Positions 48,529-57,613 of a stretch of 64,000 bases of DNA are shown here, one piece after another. The stretch's first letter is position 1; each line of letters begins with the position of its first letter. The translations under genes were made by a program, and so were the position numbers. The DNA is from Rubrivivax sp. Its GTDB lineage: Bacteria; Pseudomonadota; Gammaproteobacteria; Burkholderiales; Burkholderiaceae_C. The stretch covers positions 186,001 to 250,000 of the forward strand of contig JAIXYO010000029.1 in the NCBI GenBank assembly GCA_027490215.1, read 5' to 3'. The notes under the pieces were generated by a model. That model was given only the letters and a program-made list of their open reading frames with translations, was not told the DNA's origin and searched no databases.

Positions 48529-49655
48529 CAAGCCGCATCGAGATCATCCCTGTCAGCACATCGTCGGAGCTGGATAGGTTCATCACGCTGCCTGGGCGCT
48601 TGTATGCCAGTGACCCCGCGTACGTGGCCCCCCTGGTGATGGAACGTAGAGAGGCGCTGTCACCTGCGAAGAATCCGTATTTCCAGCACGCAGAGACGCA
48701 ATTCTGGCTGGCGCGCCGCGACGGCCGGGATGTCGGACGCATCAGTGCGCAGATTGACCAACTGATCGCTGACCCGGAGGTCGGCCACTTCGGCATGATC
48801 GCCGCCGAAGACGATGGCGAGGTGTTCGCCGCACTCTTCGCAGCCGCCGAAGCCTGGCTTCGTGCACGCGGCAAACGGCACATCCTGGGACCGTTCAACC
48901 TGTCGATCAACGAAGAGACCGGGCTGCTCATCGATGGCTTCGACACCCCGCCGGTGATGCTGATGGGCCATAACCCCAGCTATGCCGCAGCGCGCATCGA
49001 GGCCCTGGGCTATGCCAAGGCGAAGGATCTGATCGCCTACATGTACGACATGGACCACGAGTTGCCACGTGCTGCGCGTCGCAAGATCGACAGCCGCACG
49101 GCGCAGGCACTGACGGTGCGTCACCTCGACAAGTCGCGCTACCTTGAAGAGTTCGACACCGTCACCGCGATCTTCAACGATGCGTGGTCGCAGAACTGGG
49201 GCTTCATCGCCTTCACGAAGGCCGAGATTGCGCACATGGCCAAGAGCATGAAGATGCTGATCGATCCGACCTGCGTCGCGATCGTCGAGATGAACGGGGA
49301 AGCGGTCGGCTTCGGCATCGCTCTGCCCAACCTGAATGAGCTGATCGCCGATTTCAACGGCCGGCTGCTGCCCTTCAACTGGCTGAAGCTGCTGTGGCGT
49401 CTGAAGGGCGGCGCACGCACCGCGCGGGTGCCGCTGATGGGCATCCGGCGCAGCTTCAGCGGCAGCATGGCCGGCGGGCTGGCGCCGTTTCTGGTGATCG
49501 ATTCGCTGCGCAAGGGCTTGCGGGCCAAGGGCGTGCGGCAGGTCGAGCTGTCCTGGATCCTCGAGGACAACCGGCCCATGCGACACGTCATTGAAGCGCT
49601 CGGGGCCAAGCCGTACAAGACCTACCGCGTCTTCGACAAGTTGCTCACGCCGTGA
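48525..49655 (+). CDS. GNAT-fold N-acyltransferase, bacterial ceramide synthase (bCerS)-like
   Basis: This 376-residue protein has two GNAT-like halves. Blocks are FITLPGRLYASDPAYVAPLVMERREAL at the start (family pattern R-x-P-x-x-LYA-DP-W/YV-PL), NPYFQHAETQFWLARRDGRDVGRISAQ, FNLSINEETGLLIDGFDTPPVM and FNDAWSQNWGFIAFTKAEI. Caulobacter ceramide synthase, unlike the eukaryotic membrane enzyme, belongs to this soluble GNAT-like group and N-acylates the sphingoid intermediate. With spt, ACP and the CerR-like gene nearby, this is the best candidate for that step. Confidence 0.75.
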   Translation: MTSRIEIIPVSTSSELDRFITLPGRLYASDPAYVAPLVMERREALSPAKNPYFQHAETQFWLARRDGRDVGRISAQIDQLIADPEVGHFGMIAAEDDGEVFAALFAAAEAWLRARGKRHILGPFNLSINEETGLLIDGFDTPPVMLMGHNPSYAAARIEALGYAKAKDLIAYMYDMDHELPRAARRKIDSRTAQALTVRHLDKSRYLEEFDTVTAIFNDAWSQNWGFIAFTKAEIAHMAKSMKMLIDPTCVAIVEMNGEAVGFGIALPNLNELIADFNGRLLPFNWLKLLWRLKGGARTARVPLMGIRRSFSGSMAGGLAPFLVIDSLRKGLRAKGVRQVELSWILEDNRPMRHVIEALGAKPYKTYRVFDKLLTP

Positions 49656-50428
49656 AGCAGCTGACAGCGCTGGTGCTGGCCGGGACCCGCACTGGTGGCG
49701 ACCCGATGGCAGCCCATGCGGGCGTCAGTCACAAGGCGCTGATCGAGGTGGGCGGCCGCACGATGATCGAGCGCGTGGTCTGCGCACTCGCTGCGGTGCC
49801 AGAGGTCACTCGAATCGTCGTCGCGATAGAGCAACCTGAGTTGCTCAGCGGACTGGCGGGCTTGCAGCCTGCGGTGCTTGGCAAGCCACTGTCAACAATG
49901 TCCACGGCCTCGGGCCCCAGCGCCACTGTTGCTGCAGCACTTGCCGCCCAGGGTGTCCCGCTGCTGGTGACAACCGCCGACCACGCCTTGCTGGAGACAG
50001 CCTGGCTCACAGAATTTCTGGCCGCTTGTCCGGCCGACGCCGACGTGACGGCCGCACTGGCCGAGCGCGCTGCGGTGGAGGCGGCAGCACCGCACACCAG
50101 GCGCACCTGGCTGCGCTTTGCCGATGGCGATTACTCCGGTTGCAATCTGTTCCTGATGGCACGACCCGCAGCGGCGGGTGTGGTTGAGCTTTGGCGCGAG
50201 CTGGAGCGCCATCGCAAGGACCCGCTCCGGATGATGCAGCGCCTGGGCTGGCTGTTTGCGTTGCGCTACCGCCTGGGTCAACTGACACTGTCGGCAGCGG
50301 CCGCACGCCTGGGCACGCTGGCTGGCGGCGCGCGGCTCGCCATCGTCACGCTGCGCGATGGACGAGCGGCCATCGACGTGGACAAGCCCACAGACCTGGA
50401 GTTGGCGCGCGAACTGGTCAACCGGTGA
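49652..50428 (+). CDS. MobA-like nucleotidyltransferase
   Basis: This 258-residue GT-A-fold nucleotidyltransferase has ALVLAGTRTGGDPMA at the start (the LAG-x-R nucleotide loop), HKALIEVGGRTMIERVV, VTTADHALL as the metal-binding Asp region, and a closing AIDVDKPTDLELA typical of MobA/CTP-transferase-like proteins. GTG 49652 overlaps the preceding stop. It may activate a polar head group (for example with CTP) for the CDP-alcohol phosphotransferases; this is inferred from context. It ends the plus-strand run. Confidence 0.75.
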   Translation: MKQLTALVLAGTRTGGDPMAAHAGVSHKALIEVGGRTMIERVVCALAAVPEVTRIVVAIEQPELLSGLAGLQPAVLGKPLSTMSTASGPSATVAAALAAQGVPLLVTTADHALLETAWLTEFLAACPADADVTAALAERAAVEAAAPHTRRTWLRFADGDYSGCNLFLMARPAAAGVVELWRELERHRKDPLRMMQRLGWLFALRYRLGQLTLSAAAARLGTLAGGARLAIVTLRDGRAAIDVDKPTDLELARELVNR

Positions 50429-50482
50429 GTCACGCGACTGCAGCGGCCATGGCCCTGCGCCGCAGCGAACTCATCCAGACCC

Positions 50483-51271
50483 TCAGGCCGTTACCGAAGC
50501 AGACTGCTTCTCGACGTTCCAGGTCGACGCCAATTCCCGTACCTGAACCAGATCGGCCGGGAAATCGAGCTCGCCCCACTGCAGCCCTTCAATGGAGACA
50601 ACGCGTACATCGGCACCCGCGTTGGCGAGTCGATTGATCGCTGAGAGGTACCACAGGCCCGGGCCCTCGGGCGTGCGCATCGTGCGTTCGAGTTCGGCGA
50701 CGAACAAGGCCGCGCCGTCTGCGTCGAATCGGAGAAAACCGATCGATTCGCCGTTGACGCGATCAGCGGTCAGCGCCTTGCCAATCGCTCGCAAGTGATC
50801 CCCCTCAGTCACGACCTTCATGTCGTCAGCGTCGTAAGCCTCCTTGCGGTCGATGGTGACCGTGATGGGCGCACTGGGTGCGGCCAGCAAGCGGCCCGCA
50901 ATCTCCGGTTCGAACAGCGTATCGCCGTTGAGAATCATGCACGGCCCGCTGAGCTCGGCGCGCGCCATCCAGCAACTCGCGAGGTTGTCGGCCAGCTTGT
51001 AGAAAGGGTTGTACAACGTGCGCACGCGCAACTGTGTGAGCGCCACCCGATTCAACTCGGCCTCGACCAGATCCGGAAAGAACCCAGTCACCACCACGGC
51101 CTCGGCGACGCCCATCTGGTCCAGGGCGCGCAGTTGCCATTCCAACATGCTGCGCCCCCCCAGATCGATCAGGCACTTGGGCATCTTTTCGGTCAATGGC
51201 AGCAGGCGGCTGCCTTGTCCGGCACTCAGGATGATGGCGCGGTGGGGTTTGGTCACGTTGCTGGCTTTCAC
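50483..51271 (-). CDS. LicC-like nucleotidyltransferase (phosphocholine/alcohol-phosphate cytidylyltransferase family)
   Basis: This 262-residue protein has the nucleotide loop AIILSAGQGSRLLPLTEKMPKCLIDLGG and the motif LYNPFYKLADNLASCWMAR, which is typical of the phosphocholine cytidylyltransferase group. MILNGDTLFEP carries the metal Asp. It would make a CDP-linked small alcohol (choline, ethanolamine, glycerol or inositol type), the substrate needed by the cluster's phosphotransferases. The start is a GTG at 51269-51271. It follows the phosphopantetheinyl transferase gene by 23 nt on the minus strand. Confidence 0.8.
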   Translation of the reverse strand: MKASNVTKPHRAIILSAGQGSRLLPLTEKMPKCLIDLGGRSMLEWQLRALDQMGVAEAVVVTGFFPDLVEAELNRVALTQLRVRTLYNPFYKLADNLASCWMARAELSGPCMILNGDTLFEPEIAGRLLAAPSAPITVTIDRKEAYDADDMKVVTEGDHLRAIGKALTADRVNGESIGFLRFDADGAALFVAELERTMRTPEGPGLWYLSAINRLANAGADVRVVSIEGLQWGELDFPADLVQVRELASTWNVEKQSASVTA

Positions 51272-51294
51272 AGTACGGCAGTTAAACGGCGAGC

Positions 51295-51975
51295 TTACCG
51301 TACCGTGCTGGAGAAGGTGAGCTCGGTGTCGCGTTCAAGCGCCGACCTCGCGACGCGGTGAAAGCTCAGCTGGCATGGCAGCTCCGCAAGCGCCAGGTGA
51401 GCCACGTGGCGCCGGCCGACGGGCACGCTGGCGGTGTGCCACAGATTGCCGGCAAAGGCAGCGAGGTTCTCGCCGTGTGTCGTGTCGACCCGGGCTACAT
51501 CGCGCAGCCCCCGCTGGCTGGCCGCCTTGGCCACGGCCTCCTTTCGGGTCCACACAGAATAAAAACGTCGTGTGCTGCGCCCAGCCCAAGCACGCTCGGC
51601 CGCACTGAGGTACAGATGGAAGTCTCCTGCGATCAGACCACCCAGCGCTTCGACATCGATGCCGACCGCACCCTGCGTAGACAGCGCACAGACAATGCGC
51701 CCATCGCAATGGGACAGGCTGAAACTGACCGGCAACGCCAGCGTCGGTCGGGAATTCGTCGGATAGCGCAGCGTGGCCAGTGCATCGTCCCCATGACCCA
51801 GTCGCCGCAGCCCGAGGGTCAGCAGGCGGCTGCCGACCAGGGAACGATGGCGCGATGGCGTGTCGGGCCAAGCGCCAATCTGCATGCGTCGCGGCGGCGG
51901 CAGGCTCGCCAACCACTGCGCTTCGAGAGCGGGCGACAACGCGAACTCAGAGGTGATCAGCACCGACACGGTCAT
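51295..51975 (-). CDS. Sfp-type 4'-phosphopantetheinyl transferase
   Basis: This 226-residue enzyme has the paired signature blocks VGIDVEAL (Mg-binding Asp/Glu) and FYSVWTRKEAVAKA (W-x-x-KEA-x-K), plus FSLSHCDGRIV upstream, as in Sfp/AcpT proteins. It attaches phosphopantetheine to carrier-protein serines. Two carrier domains lie nearby, fused to the first acyl-AMP ligase (Ser610) and in the free ACP (Ser53), so this is probably their dedicated activator. It is divergent from the P450 gene over a 51-nt gap. Confidence 0.88.
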   Translation of the reverse strand: MTVSVLITSEFALSPALEAQWLASLPPPRRMQIGAWPDTPSRHRSLVGSRLLTLGLRRLGHGDDALATLRYPTNSRPTLALPVSFSLSHCDGRIVCALSTQGAVGIDVEALGGLIAGDFHLYLSAAERAWAGRSTRRFYSVWTRKEAVAKAASQRGLRDVARVDTTHGENLAAFAGNLWHTASVPVGRRHVAHLALAELPCQLSFHRVARSALERDTELTFSSTVR

Positions 51976-52026
51976 CGCAGGGGCGCCTGTCGTGTGCGTG
52001 ACACAATTTGAGGGTCGAAACAGAAA
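51976..52026. promoter_or_regulatory. Short divergent promoter region (PPTase / P450)
   Basis: Only 51 nt lie between the two divergent start codons, so the two promoters must overlap or extend into the genes. GTGT and ACAC flank a five-base spacer at about 51991-52003. A GAGG at about 52011-52014 could serve the P450 start. Confidence 0.4.
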
Positions 52027-53331
52027 ATGATTATGGTTCAGGAAGTGCAGGCCCCCGGCCCATCAGAGCGCCACGACCTTGACGCCAACGACGAAAGCGC
52101 AAGCCTGCTGTTCGATCTGTCGCAGCGCTATGGCGACACCTTTCGCCTCACCTCGCAAAGCCGCAGCAACGACAGCCTGGTGATCCTGAACGCCGACGAC
52201 ATCCGTCGGGTCTTGCAGACAAACCGGGGCAACTACATCAAGGGCATCGGCATCGAGCGCGTGCGCGTGCTGCTCGGGAATGGGCTGATGGCCAGCGAGG
52301 GTGAGCTCTGGTCTCGGCAGCGGCGCCTGGTGCAACCGGCCTTCCACAGTCAGGTGATCCGCAGTTTCTCGGCGCTGATGCACCAAGCGAATGTCGACCT
52401 GATTGACCGATGGAGCGGCCATGCCGCACGCGGCGAACCCGTGAACCTGACGCACGACCTCAGCGAGCTGGCCCTGAACATCGTGCTGCGCGCCTTGTTC
52501 GGCACCGACCTCGATCGCCTGATCGACGCCAAGGGCTGCAATCCGTTCGATCTGCTGACCAGCGAGACACGGCGCGACCTGCCCTTTGCCGCAAAATTCC
52601 GAGCGCTGACCCACCATGTGCTGAACATGATCGCGGCCCGGCGCCAGGAGCAGCGCATCGAGATGGACCTGCTGTCGACGCTGATGGAAGTGCGCGACCG
52701 CGACACGGGCGAAGCGATGCCCGATCGGGCCCTTCTGGACGAACTGATGACGCTGATCGTGGCCGGCCATGAGACCACCGCCAGCGCGCTCAACTGGACC
52801 TGGTACCTGCTGTCACAGAACCCGCAGGTCGAAGCCCGGCTGCACTCGGCCATCGCCGAACCTGCATCGGCCCCGGGGCCCGCGGAGGCGTCTTCAGCCA
52901 CGGCGCCTTACGTCGAGCAGGTGCTGCAGGAAGCCTTGCGCCTGTATCCGCCGGGGTGGTTGTTCACCCGGCGTGCCTTGGCTGACGACGTGCTGGGCGG
53001 CTTTCACGTGCCAGCAGGCACCGATGTGTTCATTTGTCCCTACATGCTGCACCGCCAGACCACGCACTGGGACCAGCCCGAAGTTTTCGATCCACTGCGC
53101 TTCGAGCCGGCCGCGGTCGATGCGCGCCATCGCTTCGCATACCTGCCGTTTTCTGCGGGACCGCGGTACTGCATCGGTGCCACCTTCGCGATGGCCGAGA
53201 TGACGATGCACCTCGCCATGGTCGCCGATCGATTCCAGTTGCGATACGACGGCACCGTTCCACCCGCGGCAGAATTCCAGGTCAACCTGCGCTCGCGTCA
53301 CGACCTCCACATGCGTCTTGTGGCGCGCTGA
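52027..53331 (+). CDS. Cytochrome P450
   Basis: This 434-residue soluble P450 has no membrane anchor. The I-helix oxygen-binding motif is AGHETTASALNW, the K-helix is EALRLYPPGW (E-x-x-R), the PERF-like region is FDPLRFEP, and the heme loop is FSAGPRYCIGATFA with Cys382 as ligand. Family resemblance is to the CYP102/CYP4-like fatty-acid group rather than to the terpene group. It heads the operon P450, acyl-AMP ligase, acyl-AMP ligase, ACP, serine palmitoyltransferase-like. Hydroxylation of the acyl chain or sphingoid base is therefore likely. Confidence 0.9.
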   Translation: MIMVQEVQAPGPSERHDLDANDESASLLFDLSQRYGDTFRLTSQSRSNDSLVILNADDIRRVLQTNRGNYIKGIGIERVRVLLGNGLMASEGELWSRQRRLVQPAFHSQVIRSFSALMHQANVDLIDRWSGHAARGEPVNLTHDLSELALNIVLRALFGTDLDRLIDAKGCNPFDLLTSETRRDLPFAAKFRALTHHVLNMIAARRQEQRIEMDLLSTLMEVRDRDTGEAMPDRALLDELMTLIVAGHETTASALNWTWYLLSQNPQVEARLHSAIAEPASAPGPAEASSATAPYVEQVLQEALRLYPPGWLFTRRALADDVLGGFHVPAGTDVFICPYMLHRQTTHWDQPEVFDPLRFEPAAVDARHRFAYLPFSAGPRYCIGATFAMAEMTMHLAMVADRFQLRYDGTVPPAAEFQVNLRSRHDLHMRLVAR

Positions 53332-53342
53332 AAACGAATCCC

Positions 53343-55298
53343 ATGCTGCCTTTCGAGACACTCAACGCGATCCTGCCGGCGGACGTGCGCGAGGATCGCC
53401 AGATCACCTTCATCGAAGGTGAGAACGAACAGCGCACGATGAGCTTCCGGCGGCTGCGCCAACGCGCTGTCGGCGCCTTGGGCGCGCTTCAGCGCCGTGG
53501 CCTCAAGCGCGGCGACACGCTGATCCTGTTCATTGCCGACAACGAACGCTTCGTGGAAATGTTCTGGGCCTGCGTGCTCGGTGGCATCGTGGCGGTACCG
53601 CTGGCACCAGGCGTCGCAGACGAACACTGGCGCAAGCTGCTGCGGGTGTTCGCCCAGCTCGATCAATCGCTGGTCGCCATCGACGCGCCCACATTGGACC
53701 GCTTCGAAAGTTTCGTTTCCACGCACCGCCTTGAGCACGAAGGGCAGCAGCTTCGCGCACGCACGGTGATCGTGGGAGGCCTCGACATGGCCGGCGAGCC
53801 TGGCGTTCCGGCGCTGTCCGATCCGGGCGACCTTGCGTTCATCCAGTACTCATCGGGCTCGACTGGCGACCCGAAGGGCGTGATGCTGACGCACAGAAAC
53901 CTCACGGCGAACATCGCGTCGATCATCGAGGGCGCGGCCTTCAACGATCAGGACTCGGTGATGAGCTGGATGCCCTTGTCGCACGACATGGGCCTGATCG
54001 GTTTCCACCTGACCCAGTTGGCCAGCGGCATCAACCACGCGATCATGCGCACCGAGTTGTTCGCACGGCGGCCACTGCTGTGGCTGGACCTCGCGAGCCA
54101 GCGACGCTGTACCGTGCTGTGTTCGCCGAACTTTGGTTTCCAGCACTATCTGCGGCAGTACGAACACCGGCCACCGCAGGGCCTCGATCTGTCATCGGTG
54201 CGGCTGATCTTCAATGGAGCGGAGCCGATCTCGGCGGAAGTCTGCCGACGCTTCACGCGCACGATGTTGCCGCATGGGCTGAAAGCGGGCGCCATGTTTG
54301 CCGTTTATGGCCTGGCCGAAGCGAGCCTGGCCGTCAGCTTCGCGCAGCGCGGAACGCCACTCGAAACGGTCGTCGTCGACCCCACGCGGTTGCGCGTTGG
54401 CGAACCCGTGCGCCACGAGGCGCTGAACGGCGGCCGGGTGACCGAGTTGGTCAAGCTCGGGCTACCGCTCAGCGGTGTCGAGTTGCGCATCGTTGATGAG
54501 AGCGGCAAGACACTGGGCGAACGCATGATGGGCCAGTTGCTGATCCGCGGGGACAACGTGACCGCAGGCTACTTCCAGGATCCGGCACGCAGCGCAGAGA
54601 TCATCTCGGCCGATGGGTGGCTGGCCACAGGCGACCTGGGCTTTCTGTGGGATGGGCAACTCGTCATTGCCGGCCGGGAGAAGGATCTGGTCATCATCAA
54701 TGGTCAGAACCACTACCCGCATGACCTGGAGCGCATCGCAGCCGAGGTCGTTGACATCGAGGCCAACCGCGTCGCCGCCGCGGGCGTGCGCGGTCCGGTG
54801 GCCGACACGGAAGAATTGGCCTTCTTCGTGATCCATCGTGCAAGCGTCGCCGACTTCCTGCCCAAGGTCATTGAACTGCGTCGCAAGATCCAGCAGCAAA
54901 CCGGCCTGGAAGTTGCTCATGTCGTACCCGTGCGGCAAATTCCAAAGACCAGCAGCGGAAAACTGCAACGCTATGCGCTCGCCGAGGCGTTCGAAATGGG
55001 TGAATTCGACGCACCCCTGGCCGAGATTGAGCGTCTGCTTGAGCAAAGAATTGTTGCGGAGCAGCGCACAGGAACTCCGACAACACAGCGCCTGCAGCAA
55101 ATCTGCGCGGCATTTGTCGTCGATCGACAACTGACGCCACAGACCAACTTGCTGGAAATTGACCTCAACTCGCTGACTTTGGCTCGCATCCACGAAGCCA
55201 TCGAGCGCGAATTTCCGCAACGCGTTCAGGTCACTGACCTGTTCGACTACCCCACGCTGGAGCAACTCGCGGAGTTTCTGGATACCACTACAGCGTGA
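53343..55298 (+). CDS. Fatty acyl-AMP ligase fused to a C-terminal acyl carrier domain
   Basis: This 651-residue protein has an N-terminal adenylation domain of the FAAL group: IQYSSGSTGDPKGVMLTHRNL (P-loop), SWMPLSHDMGLIG, VYGLAEASLAVSF, ATGDLGFL and IVINGQNHYPHDLE. A C-terminal PP-binding domain follows, with phosphopantetheine Ser610 in EIDLNSLTLARI. It would activate a free fatty acid as acyl-AMP and load it onto its own carrier or the neighbouring ACP. The start ATG 53343 lies 11 nt after the P450 gene. Confidence 0.9.
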   Translation: MLPFETLNAILPADVREDRQITFIEGENEQRTMSFRRLRQRAVGALGALQRRGLKRGDTLILFIADNERFVEMFWACVLGGIVAVPLAPGVADEHWRKLLRVFAQLDQSLVAIDAPTLDRFESFVSTHRLEHEGQQLRARTVIVGGLDMAGEPGVPALSDPGDLAFIQYSSGSTGDPKGVMLTHRNLTANIASIIEGAAFNDQDSVMSWMPLSHDMGLIGFHLTQLASGINHAIMRTELFARRPLLWLDLASQRRCTVLCSPNFGFQHYLRQYEHRPPQGLDLSSVRLIFNGAEPISAEVCRRFTRTMLPHGLKAGAMFAVYGLAEASLAVSFAQRGTPLETVVVDPTRLRVGEPVRHEALNGGRVTELVKLGLPLSGVELRIVDESGKTLGERMMGQLLIRGDNVTAGYFQDPARSAEIISADGWLATGDLGFLWDGQLVIAGREKDLVIINGQNHYPHDLERIAAEVVDIEANRVAAAGVRGPVADTEELAFFVIHRASVADFLPKVIELRRKIQQQTGLEVAHVVPVRQIPKTSSGKLQRYALAEAFEMGEFDAPLAEIERLLEQRIVAEQRTGTPTTQRLQQICAAFVVDRQLTPQTNLLEIDLNSLTLARIHEAIEREFPQRVQVTDLFDYPTLEQLAEFLDTTTA

Positions 55299-55511
55299 AA
55301 CGATGGCAATCGGTCAAAATATCAGGCTTGAGTCAACTGCCGCGGGGTCTCGGTTGGCGGTTTCCGCAACATGTTGTGCCGATCATGACAGTTTGATTGC
55401 ATCGCGGACGCGCTCAATTTACATTTCCCAGCGGCCGAAGGCTTGCAGTACGAAAGGGTGAGGGTTGAAAGATTACTTGCGAGGCCAGCATGGCCGTCAG
55501 AGGTGTTACCA
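55299..55511. other. Intergenic region before the second acyl-AMP ligase
   Basis: This 213-nt interval is longer than the other gaps of this operon. The open frame to its right can be extended upstream to 55443 without resemblance to the family. It is slightly less GC-rich than its neighbours and may hold an internal promoter; no firm -35/-10 pair could be assigned. Confidence 0.4.
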
Positions 55512-57323
55512 GTGAATGCTGCGGCACCTTTCCACGCCAGTGTGACCCCGACCGCGAGCGGTATCGCACTGCGCAGCGCGGACTTTCCGACCCTGGCTGC
55601 GGCGCTTGATTACGCGGCCGGCGGTGATTCCGGCTTCAACTATTACGACGGCCGTGGCGCACTCATCGCCACACTCCCCTACAGCGAACTCCGCGCGCGT
55701 GCGCTCGAGATGTCGCGACGCCTGGCACCACTGGGGCGAGGGCAGCGGCTGGCGCTTGTCGCGCACACCCACCCTGATTTCGCGGTGATGTTTTACGCCT
55801 GCCAGTACGCGGGCCTGGTGCCTGTGCCACTGCCAGCGGCAGTGCACCTCGGCGGCCGCGAAGCCTATATCAGGCATTTGCGCCAATTGGTGCGCGACTC
55901 CCAGGCGGTGGCCGCCTTTGCGCCGCCAGAGTTTGTCGGCTTCCTGCGCGAGGCCAGCGAGGGCCTGTCTCTGACACTGGTCGGGACGGCGCAGGATTTC
56001 GCAATGCTGCCCGCCCTGGACACCACGCCGCGGCCGCCGGAGCCCAGCGAGCTCGCTTACCTGCAGTACACCTCCGGCAGCACCCGTTTTCCGCGGGGAA
56101 CGATGATCACCCAGTCGGCGGTCATGGCCAATCTGAAGGCGATCTTCAACCATGGTTTCCAGTTGACGCCAGAGGATCGTTTCTGTTCCTGGCTTCCGTA
56201 CTACCACGACATGGGTCTGGTCGGTATCGTTCTGGGCTGCGTTGCCACGCAGCGCTCGGTCGACTATTTGCCGACACGCGATTTCGCGATGCGTCCTCGT
56301 TTGTGGCTCAAGCTGATGTCGCTCAACCGCTCCACGATCTCGTTCAGCCCACCATTCGGATACACCCTGTGCGCTCGGCGCTTGCGACCTAGCGACACCG
56401 AAGCGCTGGATCTGTCGGCATGGCGCGTGGCCGGCGTTGGCGCCGAGATGATCCACCCCAAAACCCTGCATGAGTTCGCCTCGGTACTGGCGTCGGCGGG
56501 TTTCAATGAGACTTCCTTCCTGCCCTGCTACGGGATGGCGGAATGCTCGCTGGCAGTCAGCTTCGCGCCGCTCGAAACCGGTGCCAGCAGTGATGTGGTC
56601 GACATCGACCGACTGGCGCATCACGGTGAAGCCATTGCGATGTCAGCTGAGGAAACAGCTGCGAAAGGAAAGGCTTTCATCAATTGCGGCCAACCACTGC
56701 CGGGCTACGAGATGGAGATCCGGGACGAACGCGGCAGGCCCTTGCCGGAGCGTCGTTGCGGTCGAATCCATCTGCGCGGACCGAGCCTGATGTCCGGATA
56801 CTTCGGCAACCCGGAGGCGTCTCGCGAGGTGCTTTCCGCTGATGGCTGGCTGGACACAGGCGACATTGGCTACCAAGCGAATGGCTCCTTGTATATCACC
56901 GGTCGGGCCAAGGACCTGATGATCATCAAGGGCCGCAACATCTGGCCGCAGGATCTGGAGCATCTGGCCGAGCAGGAACCTGAAGTGCGGCCGACCGACG
57001 CATCGGCGTTCTCGATCACAGATGACGACGGAAGCGAAACCGCTGTGCTTGTCGTGCAATGCCGCGAAGCTGATCCACGCAAGCTGGCCAGCCTGGCCGA
57101 ACGTGTCCAGCAGGCGATCCATGTGGAATTTGGCATCCACTGCGTCATCGAACTCGTGCCGCCGCACACTCTGCCCCGGACATCGTCGGGCAAGCTGTCG
57201 CGCAGCACCGCACGCAAGGAGTTCATAGAGCGACGCAGCGCCGAGGAACCGACCGAGTCCCGCGGCCGTTTCGTGGGTCATGCCCGGCGCTCAGCCATTG
57301 AGGCCGAGAGCGCAGCGTCGTGA
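55512..57323 (+). CDS. Fatty acyl-AMP ligase / acyl-ACP synthetase
   Basis: This 603-residue adenylating enzyme starts at GTG 55512, chosen for its AGAGG Shine-Dalgarno. Blocks are LQYTSGSTRFPRGTMITQSAV, SWLPYYHDMGLVGIVLG, CYGMAECSLAVSF, LDTGDIGYQANGSLYITGRAKDLMIIKG and a C-terminal LPRTSSGKLSRS with the catalytic Lys. It has no carrier domain and is followed, with a 4-nt overlap, by a free ACP gene. In Caulobacter an acyl-ACP synthetase next to acp and spt supplies the sphingolipid pathway; the same arrangement is seen here. Confidence 0.88.
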   Translation: MNAAAPFHASVTPTASGIALRSADFPTLAAALDYAAGGDSGFNYYDGRGALIATLPYSELRARALEMSRRLAPLGRGQRLALVAHTHPDFAVMFYACQYAGLVPVPLPAAVHLGGREAYIRHLRQLVRDSQAVAAFAPPEFVGFLREASEGLSLTLVGTAQDFAMLPALDTTPRPPEPSELAYLQYTSGSTRFPRGTMITQSAVMANLKAIFNHGFQLTPEDRFCSWLPYYHDMGLVGIVLGCVATQRSVDYLPTRDFAMRPRLWLKLMSLNRSTISFSPPFGYTLCARRLRPSDTEALDLSAWRVAGVGAEMIHPKTLHEFASVLASAGFNETSFLPCYGMAECSLAVSFAPLETGASSDVVDIDRLAHHGEAIAMSAEETAAKGKAFINCGQPLPGYEMEIRDERGRPLPERRCGRIHLRGPSLMSGYFGNPEASREVLSADGWLDTGDIGYQANGSLYITGRAKDLMIIKGRNIWPQDLEHLAEQEPEVRPTDASAFSITDDDGSETAVLVVQCREADPRKLASLAERVQQAIHVEFGIHCVIELVPPHTLPRTSSGKLSRSTARKEFIERRSAEEPTESRGRFVGHARRSAIEAESAAS

Positions 57324-57613
57324 GCTTGTTGTCCAGCAAATCGGCGGAGCCTGCCTCCTTGAGCGAAACCACAGCATCGGTGGAATCGACCATACGAGAA
57401 GCGCTGGGCGTGATTCGCCCCGATGCAATGGGCATCCGCGGTGATGCCGATCTGGCACAGGAGGCCGATCTGGATTCCGCCGAGGTCATGGACCTCGTGA
57501 TGGAGATTGAGGATCGACTCGACCTGTCGATTCCCGTGGAGACCATGGCTCAGGCGCGCACCATCGACGAGCTTTGTGCAGGCATCGTCCAACTGAAACA
57601 TGGCACGCCATGA
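57320..57613 (+). CDS. Acyl carrier protein of the sphingolipid pathway
   Basis: This 97-residue acidic carrier protein has the phosphopantetheine site in DLDSAEVMDLVMEIEDRL (Ser53), with the DSA rather than the usual DSL motif. An N-terminal 25-residue extension precedes the four-helix domain. It is flanked, with 4-nt overlaps on both sides (GTGA, ATGA), by the acyl-AMP ligase and the serine palmitoyltransferase-like gene. It very probably carries the acyl chain presented to that enzyme. Confidence 0.9.
   Translation: MSLLSSKSAEPASLSETTASVESTIREALGVIRPDAMGIRGDADLAQEADLDSAEVMDLVMEIEDRLDLSIPVETMAQARTIDELCAGIVQLKHGTP

Noticed and set aside
50429-50482. GGCCATGGCC palindrome between convergent nucleotidyltransferase genes as an operator
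   Set aside because: A ten-base palindrome containing NcoI/HaeIII-type sequence is expected by chance in GC-rich DNA and is not placed before any start codon.
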